NCBI RefSeq assembly: GCF_900185015.1
Contig: NZ_FXYD01000001.1
Span: forward strand, 930,001-994,000
Direction: 5' to 3'
Length of the DNA: 64,000 nucleotides
Source: Octadecabacter ascidiaceicola
GTDB taxonomy: Bacteria; Pseudomonadota; Alphaproteobacteria; Rhodobacterales; Rhodobacteraceae
Shown: piece by piece, positions 9,271 to 18,658 of the stretch
How the letters are laid out: every line of letters begins with the position of its first letter
How positions within the stretch are numbered: the first letter of the stretch is position 1
The notes under the pieces: model-generated
What the model saw: only the letters and a program-made list of their open reading frames with translations
Database searches by the model: none
What the model was told of the DNA's origin: nothing
Made by a program: the position numbers and the translations under genes

Positions 9271-11109
9271 TTACTCGGCCGGTTGTGCCGAAGCACCGAC
9301 CCCTGCTTTGCCGCGGCGGCTGTCGTTCCACATCGCTTTGATCAGCGAGATCACCATCAAGACCATTACGATCGTGAAAGGCAGCGCGCCGATGATCATC
9401 GCATCCTGCAGGGCGTCAAACGGATTACCTGTGGTGCTCAGACCACCCGCAACCAGAAGCGAGCCAATGACCAACGTCAGGATCACACCCCAAATGATGC
9501 GGTGCTTGATGCCTGTTTCCTGTTCACCACCGGACATGATGGTGTTCATCACAAGAATGCCGGAGTCAGCGGACGTCACGAGGAACGTCATGATCAGAAC
9601 CACACACATCACAGTGATAAGTTGAAGGAAGCCACCTTCGATCATGTAGCTGAGTGTGACGAACAGCTTATTGGTGTTAGACGCGCCGATAATTGCGCCT
9701 TCCGCTTGACCTGCAAGTTCCAGATCAATCGCTGTACCGCCAAGGATCGTCATCCATGCAAAACACACCAAAGACGGTGCAATCACACAGCCTAGGATGA
9801 ATTCACGAACTGTGCGCCCGCGCGAGATACGCGCAAGGAACAGACCCACGAATGGCGAGAACGCAATCCACCAAGCCCAGTAGAACGTGGTCCAACCAGA
9901 CTGCCAACCGAACTGACGACCTTGGTTACCAGCTTCATAAACAGCCGCCAGTGTCTCAGGTGGGAGCGCCGCTGCGTCGCCTTCAAGACCAGCCACGAAG
10001 CCATCATAAGATCCCCATGCACCTTGAGCGGCGCCCAAGGAGTCTGCAAATGGTGCCGCGTCAGCCGGTAGGGCTGCTGCAAATGCGCCAGCAGACTGCG
10101 GGCCATATGCGCCAAAGGACAGGCTGAAGAAGTGGATGATGTAGTCAACCAACGCCGTGCCATATGTCGTCATTGCGAACATGAACGAACCGAAGATCAC
10201 GAAGGTCAAAAGCAGGATGACCGACAGAACCAAGTTCAAGTTCGACAGGTACTTAATACCGCGACCAACACCGGACACAGCTGACAGGATCGACAGGAAC
10301 ATAATCAGCGCAAGACCGGTCAACAGACCTACCGTTGAAGGTGCCGGTGGGGCATCGCCCTCAGTCGCAGCCATCAGCCATTCCATACCTGTTACAGCAT
10401 AAACACCGTCTACGAATTGGCTAACACCGAACCCGATGGTTACGGAAACACCAAGGATCGTCGCAACAACACCCAGCACGTCGACAACATGGCCAACCGG
10501 ACCGTTTGCCGCTTTGCCCAAGATTGGTGTCAGCGCAGAGCGGATCGTCAGCGGCATATCACGTGTGTAGGCATAGTATGCCAGCGACAGACCTGTCACC
10601 ACGTAGATCGCCCAAGCATGCAGACCATAGTGCAGGAACGTATAGCGGTATCCACTTTGGACCGCTTCTGGGGAATTCCCGACAACTGCGCCGGACACGA
10701 CTTCTGGGTTAGAACCCCAAAGGCCAAGCGGTTCAGCAGTCGCGAAGACCATCAGGCCCACACCCAGACCAGCACCGAACATCATGGAGAACCATGAGAA
10801 GTTCGAGAATTCTGGCGCTTCGTCCGCGCGGCCCAGCTTTTTCTTACCAATTGGCAAGATTGCCAAAATGATCAGGAAGAATGCGAATGCGCCAACGGCG
10901 ATGATGTAAAAGCTGTTAAAGACGCCCAGCAACGACCAGTTCCAGCCGTCAAGCGTGCTGCCCGCCGATACTGGCCAAATCAATGCCCACAACACGAGCG
11001 CGACCATGAGGCCTTTTGAAATCAAAGCAATTGGAAGACTGTAGCCTTCATAAAATCCGCCACCCTGTTTTGGGATTTCCAGATCCGTAAATGGTTCCTT
11101 GAGTGCCAT
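9271..11109 (-). CDS. BCCT-family betaine/choline/carnitine-type transporter
   Basis: A 612-residue inner-membrane carrier with about twelve helices. The BCCT hallmark around helix 8 is clear (YWAWWIAFSPFVGLFLARISRGRTVREF read as two adjacent blocks), including the aromatic WWIAF box that cages quaternary ammonium groups. The helix-3 glycine stretch reads FGAGLGVGLM, where betaine carriers usually have GMGIG. The ATG at 11109 follows AAGGAGAG; the 30 residues upstream in frame are not convincing. A large loop of about 70 residues (near 360-430) is longer than in BetP. Likely substrates are glycine betaine, choline or DMSP; sequence alone does not choose. Confidence 0.9.
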   Translation of the reverse strand: MALKEPFTDLEIPKQGGGFYEGYSLPIALISKGLMVALVLWALIWPVSAGSTLDGWNWSLLGVFNSFYIIAVGAFAFFLIILAILPIGKKKLGRADEAPEFSNFSWFSMMFGAGLGVGLMVFATAEPLGLWGSNPEVVSGAVVGNSPEAVQSGYRYTFLHYGLHAWAIYVVTGLSLAYYAYTRDMPLTIRSALTPILGKAANGPVGHVVDVLGVVATILGVSVTIGFGVSQFVDGVYAVTGMEWLMAATEGDAPPAPSTVGLLTGLALIMFLSILSAVSGVGRGIKYLSNLNLVLSVILLLTFVIFGSFMFAMTTYGTALVDYIIHFFSLSFGAYGPQSAGAFAAALPADAAPFADSLGAAQGAWGSYDGFVAGLEGDAAALPPETLAAVYEAGNQGRQFGWQSGWTTFYWAWWIAFSPFVGLFLARISRGRTVREFILGCVIAPSLVCFAWMTILGGTAIDLELAGQAEGAIIGASNTNKLFVTLSYMIEGGFLQLITVMCVVLIMTFLVTSADSGILVMNTIMSGGEQETGIKHRIIWGVILTLVIGSLLVAGGLSTTGNPFDALQDAMIIGALPFTIVMVLMVISLIKAMWNDSRRGKAGVGASAQPAE

Positions 11110-11253
11110 TTGTCCCTCTCCTTTCGAAACGAATAGTGTTTCATATGTTTTTTTATCGCCGCGGTTCCTCAGCGCGTACTTGCAAAGCTTAACACTCAAT
11201 TTGACACTTCAGAAACAATTTACGTCATCTGAGTGTCGATAAACGTCTGTCAA

Positions 11254-11271
11254 AACGGGAAAATGCCCGTT
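11254..11271 (+). promoter_or_regulatory. 6-bp inverted repeat in the leader of the M48-like gene
   Basis: AACGGG and CCCGTT are separated by AAAATG, 35 bp before the ATG at 11306, in the divergent region shared with the BCCT gene. It could be an operator half-site pair or a small RNA hairpin. Nothing ties it to a known regulator. Confidence 0.25.
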
Positions 11272-11305
11272 AAAATAGAGCAAACAGGAGGCAGAGCAGC
11301 CCCAA

Positions 11306-12322
11306 ATGACAGCACTGACGGAATTTGATCGATTGGAAAGCGGCGGCCTATGGCGTGCATCGCCGGATGAGCAACGCCGTGAGGTAACCGTATCTTTCGG
11401 CAACGCCACACTCATCATCTCTGATAAAGCGGACCGTCCGTTGACCCATTGGTCATTACCTGCTGTCGAGCGTTTGAACGTTGGAGAACGCCCTGCCCTG
11501 TTCTCGCCAGGCTCGGATGCCACTGAAACGCTGGAAATAAGCGACGATATGATGATTGACGCAATGGAAAAGGTTCGCAAAACGGTGAAGCGCCGCCGCA
11601 GCAGACCGGGTCGTTTACGCAATATTGGGCTGATAACCGCCTTGGGCGCAATGGTTATTGGCGCTGCGGTCTGGCTACCGGATGCATTGATCCGCGAGGC
11701 GCAAAGCGTCGTTCCGCCAATACAGCGCGGTGAAATTGGAGCCACGTTGCTGGGCCACATCCAGCGAATTACCGGACAGACCTGCCGCAGCCAACTTGGA
11801 ACGGCGGCGTTGGAAAAACTGCACGCACGGGTCTTGGGGCCCGACGCGGGTGGTCAGGTATTTGTCGTGCCATCAGGCCCCGACACTGCCATCTATTTGC
11901 CCGGCGGGTTGATCGTGATGAACCGCGACCTCATTGAAGACACTGAAGACCCGGCGGTTGTCGGTGGCCACATCATCGCCGCCGCCGCACAATTGCGTGC
12001 ACGTGACCCATTAGAAGCACTGCTGAAAGAGTCTGGCATCGGCACGACGTTCAACTTGCTGACCCAAGGTGAGATCGCCCCTGACACACTTCGCAACTAC
12101 GCAGAAACACTATTCGCAAATCCACCGGATCGTGCCAACGATGTCATCCTGCTTGAGATGTTCGACGATGCGCAGCTGTCCAGCACGCCATACGCCTATG
12201 CCGTCGATGTGACCGGTGAATCCACACTAGGATTGATCGAAGCGGACTCCATGCAAGGTGCCGCCGCTTCTGAACTTTTGAGTGATGCTGAGTGGATTAG
12301 CCTGCAAGGTATTTGCGGCTAG
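11306..12322 (+). CDS. Membrane-anchored M48-like protein with a lost zinc motif
   Basis: A 338-residue protein with a cytoplasmic N-terminus of about 110 residues, one membrane helix near 108-128 (IGLITALGAMVIGAAVWLP), and an outside domain. That domain follows the order seen in M48 peptidases: a strand and turn (AIYLPGGLIVMNRDLIEDTEDPA) leading into the helix that should carry HExxH. Here the helix reads GGHIIAAAAQ near residue 220, so only the first His remains. It is probably a non-peptidase relative. An AGGAGG sits 14 nt before the ATG, rather far. Divergent from the BCCT gene and convergent with the SPOR gene. Role unknown. Confidence 0.65.
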   Translation: MTALTEFDRLESGGLWRASPDEQRREVTVSFGNATLIISDKADRPLTHWSLPAVERLNVGERPALFSPGSDATETLEISDDMMIDAMEKVRKTVKRRRSRPGRLRNIGLITALGAMVIGAAVWLPDALIREAQSVVPPIQRGEIGATLLGHIQRITGQTCRSQLGTAALEKLHARVLGPDAGGQVFVVPSGPDTAIYLPGGLIVMNRDLIEDTEDPAVVGGHIIAAAAQLRARDPLEALLKESGIGTTFNLLTQGEIAPDTLRNYAETLFANPPDRANDVILLEMFDDAQLSSTPYAYAVDVTGESTLGLIEADSMQGAAASELLSDAEWISLQGICG

Positions 12323-12330
12323 CCCCCTTA

Positions 12331-12368
12331 GAAAAGAAGAGGCCCTGCGTCGTCATGCAAGGCCCCTC
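12331..12368 (-). terminator. Probable terminator of the SPOR-domain gene
   Basis: On the minus strand GAGG(GG)CCTTGC pairs with GCAGGGCCTC, leaving a two-base bulge, and TTCTTTT follows. It lies 30 bp after the stop at 12396. Confidence 0.55.
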
Positions 12369-12395
12369 CTCGGGAGAACAGTTTGAACTCGGTTC

Positions 12396-14015
12396 TCAGC
12401 GGCGGGTGAACGCCCCAGCGTAGCCTGCCCCACGTGCGGTCCCCAATGCGTTTTGTAACTGGCTGTCATTACCAAACGGCCCCGCCAGTACGATGCGCAT
12501 TTCACGGCCATTCTGGTTGAACACACCAATCCGCATTGGCAAGCCGCGTGAACGCAAGGACTGCGCGATGGACTGTGCCTGATTGCGGGTCTCATAGGTT
12601 CCGACCTGCACATAACGATGACCACTGATCTGCTCACGGCGCTGCGGCTGCGGCGCGACAGCGGGTGTTGATACGCGCGGTTGCTGCACTTCGGCGGCTT
12701 GAGGCGCACGGCGCGCGGTCGCATATTGAACGCGGTTAGTTGTCGGGTATTGCTGCGTATATGATCCAGCCGGAATGCCGCGCTGTGTGTTCAAGCGACC
12801 ATCGCTCCAAACGCGGTCATAGCCACTTGGCACCGTTGGCGCAGCAAGCGCATAGCTATTCGTCGGGTTGGAATATGGCGGTGGGTTTTGGTTAAAAAGA
12901 TCGCCAATGAAACCTTGCGAAGACACAGATGAGCGCGCACGTGACACGACCTCTTGGTTGGCCAAAGCACCTGAAGGCGCCGCCGCTAAACGCGTATTAA
13001 CATTCGGTGTGAACGTTGAACCCGGAGCACTATCGAACGGGTTGGAATAAGGAGTGCGGTTCAGCTGCGCCGCAATCTGCGCTGGGCGTGGATCAAAAGT
13101 TGAGCCAGGCGCATAATCAAGCGGGTTTGAGTAAGGGCGCCGTGGCAACCTTAGATCAGCTTGCAAACGTCCAAATGCACCTTGTGTTGTGGCTACTTCT
13201 GGTTGGCCACACTGGATCGGGAGACCGGTTCGCGCACTGATATACTGGCGGCCTGCCGTTGCCATGTCGGCGCAAGCCTGTGCGCGGGTCAAACGGGACT
13301 GCGCGGCGGCTGGTGCTTGCTCAACTGGACGAGGCGTAACAGCTGCAACTTGTGGCGCAGGGGCGCCGCCGCAATCAATCGGTTGACCCGTGCGCTGACT
13401 GATTAGGTTAGGCTGGACACCTGTCAAACCAGCGCAGGCCTGCGCACGTGTTATGACACGTGGTTCCGGTGTGGCCGGCGCAGTGATTACCCGTGGTGAT
13501 GGCGATGCAGGGCGAGCCGCTACTGTCGGCGCGTTTTGCGGGGCAATCGCACCGATAGATGTCGCCGGACGTGTTGTACGCGGTGCGGGGGCCGCGGCAA
13601 TGACAGGTGGCTGTACAGCAGGAGTAGGCGCTGGCGCGCGAACGGCTGGAGCAGGTTCAGGAGCCGCAGCAACAACCGGTGCTGGCGCGGGGGCTGGCGT
13701 TGGTTCAGGTGTTGGGGTTTCTACAGGGGCCTGTGCTACTGTCGCTGGCCTTGATGAGCTGCTCGGCTGGAAACCACACAACTGCTCTCTGCTGCGCGAC
13801 ACTCGCGGAACCCAATTCGTTGTCCCGCCAATTCCGGCGCGCACGTAAACACACCCGCGACTGTCAATGTATTGGTTAGAGGTGAACGACGCTGGCGGGA
13901 TCTCTGCTGGACCGCTTGAGTTCCGTAGGCTCTGCGCGCTTGCGGCACCGCCGATCAACGCAGCAACCACCGCAACGGTTGAAAGCAAGCCAGAGCTTCG
14001 ACTGAAAATATACAT
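12396..14015 (-). CDS. SPOR-domain cell-envelope protein with internal repeats
   Basis: A 539-residue exported protein. Residues 1-27 form a Sec signal ending AASAQ. A long Pro/Ala/Thr/Glu-rich linker follows, then two copies of a roughly 29-residue Cys-containing unit (RAQACA...ISxRTGxPIxCG, coded near 13370-13457 and 13205-13291), then PYSNPxDxAPGSTF repeats (near 13090-13140 and 13010-13060). A C-terminal SPOR domain occupies about the last 75 residues (HRYVQVGTYETRNQAQ to the end) and should bind denuded glycan at the septum. The ATG at 14015 follows GGGGA; 13 more codons upstream are in frame but lack a site. Likely a periplasmic division or cell-wall protein. Confidence 0.8.
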   Translation of the reverse strand: MYIFSRSSGLLSTVAVVAALIGGAASAQSLRNSSGPAEIPPASFTSNQYIDSRGCVYVRAGIGGTTNWVPRVSRSREQLCGFQPSSSSRPATVAQAPVETPTPEPTPAPAPAPVVAAAPEPAPAVRAPAPTPAVQPPVIAAAPAPRTTRPATSIGAIAPQNAPTVAARPASPSPRVITAPATPEPRVITRAQACAGLTGVQPNLISQRTGQPIDCGGAPAPQVAAVTPRPVEQAPAAAQSRLTRAQACADMATAGRQYISARTGLPIQCGQPEVATTQGAFGRLQADLRLPRRPYSNPLDYAPGSTFDPRPAQIAAQLNRTPYSNPFDSAPGSTFTPNVNTRLAAAPSGALANQEVVSRARSSVSSQGFIGDLFNQNPPPYSNPTNSYALAAPTVPSGYDRVWSDGRLNTQRGIPAGSYTQQYPTTNRVQYATARRAPQAAEVQQPRVSTPAVAPQPQRREQISGHRYVQVGTYETRNQAQSIAQSLRSRGLPMRIGVFNQNGREMRIVLAGPFGNDSQLQNALGTARGAGYAGAFTRR

Positions 14016-14023
14016 AGTTGTCC

Positions 14024-14039
14024 CCACAAGATATTGTGG
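14024..14039 (-). promoter_or_regulatory. Hairpin overlapping the SPOR-gene ribosome binding site
   Basis: CCACAA and TTGTGG pair across a 4-nt loop just upstream of the ATG at 14015, and the GGGGA ribosome site begins inside the stem. It could dampen translation initiation. The position is seen; the effect is inference. Confidence 0.3.
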
Positions 14040-14082
14040 AACAATGCCGAACAATGCCTAATTTGTAAAGGGATTGTCCCCC

Positions 14083-14721
14083 TTATTTTGTGCCAAACAT
14101 GCGATCTCCCGCATCCCCTAGCCCTGGCACAATATATCCATTGTCATTCAAATGGCTATCTACCGAAGCTGTCACAATCGGCACATCGGGATGGGCTTCT
14201 TTCATGGCAGCAATCCCCTCGGGCGAGGCGAGCAGACACAAGAATCGGATGTCTTTCGCACCCGATTTCTTGAGCAAATCAATCGCCGCAATCGACGAAT
14301 TCCCTGTCGCCAGCATTGGGTCGACAGCAATCACAAGCCGCTCATCCATGTGATCGGGCACTTTGAAATAGTACTGAACGGGCTGCAGCGTTTCCTCGTC
14401 ACGGTAGAGCCCGACAAAGCCAACCCGCGCCGATGGGATCAGCTCAAGCATCCCATCAAGCAACCCGTTGCCCGCCCGCAAAATCGAAATCAGCGCCAGT
14501 TTACGCCCCTCAAGTGTCGGCGCGTCCATCGCCTCCATCGGGGTATCAATCCGCTTCGTCGTCATCGGCAATTCGCGCGTGACCTCATAGGCGAGCAACT
14601 GTGAAATCTCACGCAGAAGCTGGCGGAACACCGCCGTTGGCGTGTCTTTGTCGCGCATCAACGTCAGCTTGTGTTGCACCAGCGGGTGTTGCACGTGGGT
14701 AAGGTGGGGCAGTTTGGTCAT
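14083..14721 (-). CDS. upp: Uracil phosphoribosyltransferase
   Basis: A 212-residue cytosolic enzyme making UMP from uracil and PRPP. The PRPP-binding loop is [18 protein letters not shown] at about 128-145, and the uracil-binding region [17 protein letters not shown] closes the protein, as in all UPRTases. Length is normal. It is the last gene of the nucleoside salvage operon; its ATG overlaps the add stop by 4 bp, so its translation is probably coupled to add. It uses the uracil that cytidine deaminase and the pyrimidine phosphorylase upstream would release. Confidence 0.96.
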   Translation of the reverse strand: MTKLPHLTHVQHPLVQHKLTLMRDKDTPTAVFRQLLREISQLLAYEVTRELPMTTKRIDTPMEAMDAPTLEGRKLALISILRAGNGLLDGMLELIPSARVGFVGLYRDEETLQPVQYYFKVPDHMDERLVIAVDPMLATGNSSIAAIDLLKKSGAKDIRFLCLLASPEGIAAMKEAHPDVPIVTASVDSHLNDNGYIVPGLGDAGDRMFGTK

Positions 14722-15704
14722 GCTTGTTCCAATCGTTTGGCGACGGTTGCGCGGGTATCAGCATCGCAGAACGCCGCAGCTAGTGCTGTCTGGTTAACTT
14801 CGTTGAAATCATCCTCGGTCCAGCCAAATGTCTGGGCGAGCATGTTAAATTCATCTGTCATTGTCGTGCTAAAGAACGGTGGGTCATCCGTTGACACCGT
14901 AACCTTTACCCCCGCATCGCGCAGCTTCTGTATAGGGTGATCCGCCCAACCGCCAGTCGCCTTAAGGAACACGTTCGAGCCGGGGCAAACCTCAAGTGTA
15001 ACATCTGTTTCGACAATCTGTTGCATCAAGGCGGGGTCTTTGATGGCATCAACGCCGTGGCCGATACGCGTGACCTTTAGGTCGCGCAGCGTTTCCGCGA
15101 TCATTTCCGGACCGCCCCACTCTCCGGCATGGCAAGTCAAAGATAGGCCGGCTTCCCGTGCCATATCATACGCATAGGCGTAGTCAGCAGGCCTTCCGAA
15201 TGTTTCAGCGCCTCCCATACCAAACCCCGTCACGAAATCCCCTTTGGTTTCAGCAGCACATTTGGCGGCGGCTTGGGCCTTTTCCCCGCCGAAATGGCGC
15301 ACGCAGGTGGCAACACATTTCAGCGTAATACCAAGGTCTCGCTCCGCCTCAGTTGCCGCATCTTCAATCGCCGCGAGGTACTCGCGCCACGCAGAAACAT
15401 CGCCACCGCCGCAGAAATCAGGAGAAACGAACGTTTCTTGGTAAACCACACCGTGAGATGCGCTTTCTTCCAATACCGCTTTGGTTAGCCGATAGAAATC
15501 CTGCGGCCCTTGCAGCGTTGTACAGGCGGCTTCATAGACTTCGAGAAAGTGATTGAAATCACGGTAGGCATAGGTGCCATCCGCATTAAATATCCCACTT
15601 ATATCAATCGATTTTTCCTTCGCCAGACTGCGAATAAATGCAGGCGGCGCGCAGCCCTCAATATGGGTGTGAAGTTCCACTTTTGGCATCGACTTATAGG
15701 TCAT
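14718..15704 (-). CDS. add: Adenosine deaminase
   Basis: A 328-residue zinc hydrolase that turns adenosine or deoxyadenosine into inosine. Metal ligands are visible in ELHTHIEG (residues about 10-17), the catalytic Glu and a ligand His in [10 protein letters not shown] (about 190), GHGVDAI, and the Asp pair in STDDPPFF near 275. It lies within the salvage operon, with 4-bp overlaps at both ends. No purine nucleoside phosphorylase is encoded in the window, so the fate of inosine depends on genes elsewhere. An adenine deaminase of the same fold is a less likely reading. Confidence 0.93.
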   Translation of the reverse strand: MTYKSMPKVELHTHIEGCAPPAFIRSLAKEKSIDISGIFNADGTYAYRDFNHFLEVYEAACTTLQGPQDFYRLTKAVLEESASHGVVYQETFVSPDFCGGGDVSAWREYLAAIEDAATEAERDLGITLKCVATCVRHFGGEKAQAAAKCAAETKGDFVTGFGMGGAETFGRPADYAYAYDMAREAGLSLTCHAGEWGGPEMIAETLRDLKVTRIGHGVDAIKDPALMQQIVETDVTLEVCPGSNVFLKATGGWADHPIQKLRDAGVKVTVSTDDPPFFSTTMTDEFNMLAQTFGWTEDDFNEVNQTALAAAFCDADTRATVAKRLEQA

Positions 15705-16915
15705 AAAAAACTCCGTCCGTTGCCCTGCGCGGGTATCTTCAAATGTGCCGCAATGGAAGCGGCGACATCAACAAAATCGATCTGCCCAAGGTCGCGTGCG
15801 CCAATCCCGTGAACAAGAACCGGCACCTGTTCGCGGGTATGATCGGTTCCAACCCATGTCGGGTCATTTCCGTGATCGGCGGTGATGCAAAGCATATCCC
15901 CATCCCGCAGTTTTGGCAGCAACTTCGCAAGTTCCGCGTCGAACCATTCAAGATGGCGGGCATAGCCGGACACGTCTCGGCGATGTCCATAAAGGCTGTC
16001 AAACTCCACAAAGTTCGCGAAGACAAATCCGCCGTCCGGCGCGGTTTCAATCATGTCTGACAGATGCTCCATAAGGGTCGTGTCTGCCCCTTTGCGCACC
16101 TCATCAATGCCGCGCATTGAGAAGATATCACCAATCTTACCAATTGCTTGCACGGATCGATCCGCCTCTTGCACCCAATCACAAAGTGTTGGGGACGGCG
16201 GTGCAATGGCGTAGTCGTGACGGTTAAGGGTGCGTTCGAAATTACCGTCTTTGCCCACAAACGGGCGCGCAATAACGCGTCCGACTTTTAGATCATGCAG
16301 CATTGGCGCAAGATCTTGGCAGAGCTTAAGCAACCGATCCAACCCGAAATGTTCCTCATGGGCTGCGATCTGAAGCACGCTGTCCACCGAAGTATAGCAA
16401 ATCGGCCAGCCTGTACGGATATGTTCAGCACCAAAATCTTCAATCACTTGCAGGCCTGAGGCGTGACAATTGGCAAGGATGCCATCAGTCTCCGCCAACT
16501 CACAAATGCGCGCAGTAACGTCATCTGGGAAAGTCGGTGTTACGTCTGGGAAAGTGTGCCAATCCCACGGAACAGGAACGCCAGAAAGCTCCCAATGGCC
16601 CGAAGGAGTGTCTTTCCCAATGCTGACTTCACGCGCTGATGCATAGGCACCCGTTGGCGCAGGCCAACCAAGATCGAGACCTGTTGATAGTGTCATCGCA
16701 GCCCCCGCCCCCAACGCATTCAACGTTGGAATTTTAAGTGGGCCAGATCGACCATCTTCTGCCTGCCCTGCCGCGCAAGCTTGCGCAATATGGCCCAGCG
16801 TATTGGCGCCTGTGTCAGGCGTATCACCATTGAAAAAATCAGCGGCATCAGGCGCACCACCGATGCCGACGCTGTCGATCACAATGAGAAAGGCACGATT
16901 TTCGATTTGGCTCAT
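15701..16915 (-). CDS. deoB: Phosphopentomutase
   Basis: A 404-residue alkaline-phosphatase-superfamily enzyme that moves phosphate between C1 and C5 of (deoxy)ribose. The two-Mn site is seen in DSVGIGGAPDA (near the start), ANFVEFDSLYGHRRD (about 285-300) and ITADHGNDPTW (about 340). The cap domain carries IGKDTPSGHWELSG with the Thr that is phosphorylated in this family. It takes the sugar phosphate made by the thymidine phosphorylase encoded next to it. Overlaps both neighbours by 4 bp. No deoC is present in the window. Confidence 0.96.
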   Translation of the reverse strand: MSQIENRAFLIVIDSVGIGGAPDAADFFNGDTPDTGANTLGHIAQACAAGQAEDGRSGPLKIPTLNALGAGAAMTLSTGLDLGWPAPTGAYASAREVSIGKDTPSGHWELSGVPVPWDWHTFPDVTPTFPDDVTARICELAETDGILANCHASGLQVIEDFGAEHIRTGWPICYTSVDSVLQIAAHEEHFGLDRLLKLCQDLAPMLHDLKVGRVIARPFVGKDGNFERTLNRHDYAIAPPSPTLCDWVQEADRSVQAIGKIGDIFSMRGIDEVRKGADTTLMEHLSDMIETAPDGGFVFANFVEFDSLYGHRRDVSGYARHLEWFDAELAKLLPKLRDGDMLCITADHGNDPTWVGTDHTREQVPVLVHGIGARDLGQIDFVDVAASIAAHLKIPAQGNGRSFL

Positions 16916-18216
16916 GGGTTGATCCGCTCAATAATAAGGTCTTCAATTTCAGTTGGTTCACCGATTTCAATCGCGCGAAGCGTTGCATGGGCCGCCTCTT
17001 GCGCACTGTCTTCGTCAGCGGCATGAATAGTCGCTATAGGGTCACCTCGCGACACCTTGGCGCCAAGCGGCAAAACATCCGAAAGCCCGACGCGCGGGTC
17101 GATCCGGTCCGTTTCGACCTGCCGCCCCCCGCCCATCTGAACCACCGTTAAGCCAAGCTTCTCACCATCGATCCTCGCGATTGTGCCGTCTTTAGGCGCA
17201 AGCACATCGCCAATAACAGGGGCCTTAGGTAGGTGCGTGTGCCAATCTTCGGCAATATCCGGCGGCCCGCCCATGGCACGCACCATTGATGCAAAACACA
17301 CCATCGCATGGCCTGATGAAATCGCAGCACTCACGCGCTCTTCGGCTTCACCTTCGGCATGACCCGCCAAGGCCAACACACGCGCACAAAGGGCTACCGT
17401 GAGATCATGCAAACGAGGCGCGGCAGAACGGTTACCTGAAAGGATTTCAAGACATGTCGCAACCTCGACCGCGTTCCCCAAACTCGGGGCGAGGGGTTGG
17501 GACATATCGGTTATGAAAGCCGCCGTCGGCGTGCCCGCGCCATTGGCCGTCGACACCAGCGCATTTGCCAGCGTCATAGCCTCTGCTGGGGATTTCATAA
17601 AGGCACCACTGCCCGCCTTGACGTCCAACACCAACCCCTCAAGACCCGCAGCGAGCTTTTTGGATAGGATGGACGCACATATCAAATCAACACTCTCGAC
17701 GGTCGCTGTTACATCCCGAATGGCATATAAACGTTTATCAGCAGGGGCGATGGCCTTTGTCGCACTGACGATCGCGCACCCAATGTCGCGGGTGATCGCG
17801 CGGAATGTGGCGGGTGGGACATCGGTGCTCAGCCCCGGTATCGCCTCAAGCTTATCCAACGTGCCGCCCGTGTGCCCAAGGCCACGCCCTGACACCATTG
17901 GAACGAAAACGTCGCACGCCGCAAGCGCAGGTGCGAGGATCAATGAAACCGGATCACCAACACCACCCGTTGAATGTTTGTCCAACACTGGGCCGGGCAA
18001 ATCCCACTTCATCACGTCGCCGCTGTCGCGCATTCCGGTCGTCAGCGCGACGCGCCCTTCGTCACCCAGCCCTTTCAAACACACGGCCATCGCGAACGCC
18101 CCCGCCTGCGCATCAGACACAGCGCGCGTCGCCAAACCATTGGCAAACCACGTTAATTCATCTGGGCTAGGGTCTTTGCCCCGACGGACTTTGGCTATGA
18201 TCGCACGTGCATCCAT
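16912..18216 (-). CDS. deoA: Thymidine phosphorylase
   Basis: A 434-residue enzyme that splits thymidine or deoxyuridine with phosphate. The family signature SGRGLGHTGGTLDKLE lies at about 109-124, preceded by DKHSTGGVGDPVSL, which holds the phosphate. The C-terminal beta domain (AKDGTIARID and later) is complete. It ends 4 bp inside deoB and starts 1 bp after cdd, so cdd, deoA and deoB are one message. It would supply deoxyribose 1-phosphate to DeoB. Confidence 0.95.
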   Translation of the reverse strand: MDARAIIAKVRRGKDPSPDELTWFANGLATRAVSDAQAGAFAMAVCLKGLGDEGRVALTTGMRDSGDVMKWDLPGPVLDKHSTGGVGDPVSLILAPALAACDVFVPMVSGRGLGHTGGTLDKLEAIPGLSTDVPPATFRAITRDIGCAIVSATKAIAPADKRLYAIRDVTATVESVDLICASILSKKLAAGLEGLVLDVKAGSGAFMKSPAEAMTLANALVSTANGAGTPTAAFITDMSQPLAPSLGNAVEVATCLEILSGNRSAAPRLHDLTVALCARVLALAGHAEGEAEERVSAAISSGHAMVCFASMVRAMGGPPDIAEDWHTHLPKAPVIGDVLAPKDGTIARIDGEKLGLTVVQMGGGRQVETDRIDPRVGLSDVLPLGAKVSRGDPIATIHAADEDSAQEAAHATLRAIEIGEPTEIEDLIIERINP

Positions 18217-18217
18217 G

Positions 18218-18610
18218 TCAGGTTTTCGCCATGTGATCCGCGGTGAACTTGCCTGGAAGCAAATCAGCCACTGTCATTTGCAACGTCGTGCCATCCATTG
18301 TGGACATAGTGACAACCGCATCGGCCCCCGCAAATTCAGCGATCTTCTGGCGGCAGCCACCACAGGGCGGCACAGGTGCGGGCGCATCTGCGATCACGGC
18401 GATTTCGGCGATTTCACGCTCTCCGGCGGCACACATCGCAGCGATTGCCCCCGCTTCGGCGCAGGTCCCCTCGGGGTAGGCAACGTTTTCAACGTTTATG
18501 CCCTTAAACACAGCGCCGCTTGGCGTACGCAGCGCAGCACCAACTTTGAATTTCGAATAGGGTGCATAGGCGTTTTCGCGCACAGCGCGGGCGTCATCCA
18601 ACAAGGACAT
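18218..18610 (-). CDS. cdd: Cytidine deaminase
   Basis: A 130-residue homotetrameric-type enzyme converting (deoxy)cytidine to (deoxy)uridine. The zinc site is typical of the short class: TCAEAGAI with the proton-shuttling Glu, and PCGGCRQ with the two further Cys. Substrate residues FKVGAAL and NVENVAYP precede them. It is 1 bp from deoA and 48 bp after the VOC-cupin gene. Its ATG follows GAGCAGCC-type weak upstream sequence, so expression may depend on read-through from the upstream gene. Confidence 0.95.
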   Translation of the reverse strand: MSLLDDARAVRENAYAPYSKFKVGAALRTPSGAVFKGINVENVAYPEGTCAEAGAIAAMCAAGEREIAEIAVIADAPAPVPPCGGCRQKIAEFAGADAVVTMSTMDGTTLQMTVADLLPGKFTADHMAKT

Positions 18611-18658
18611 GGCTGCTCCTCTTTGTTCAGGTCAGAGTGGGCCGCAATCTCGGTAAGT

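Noticed and set aside
13453-13848. Gly/Ala-rich 131-codon plus-strand frame
   Set aside because: It is the antisense of the Pro/Ala-rich linker of the SPOR protein.
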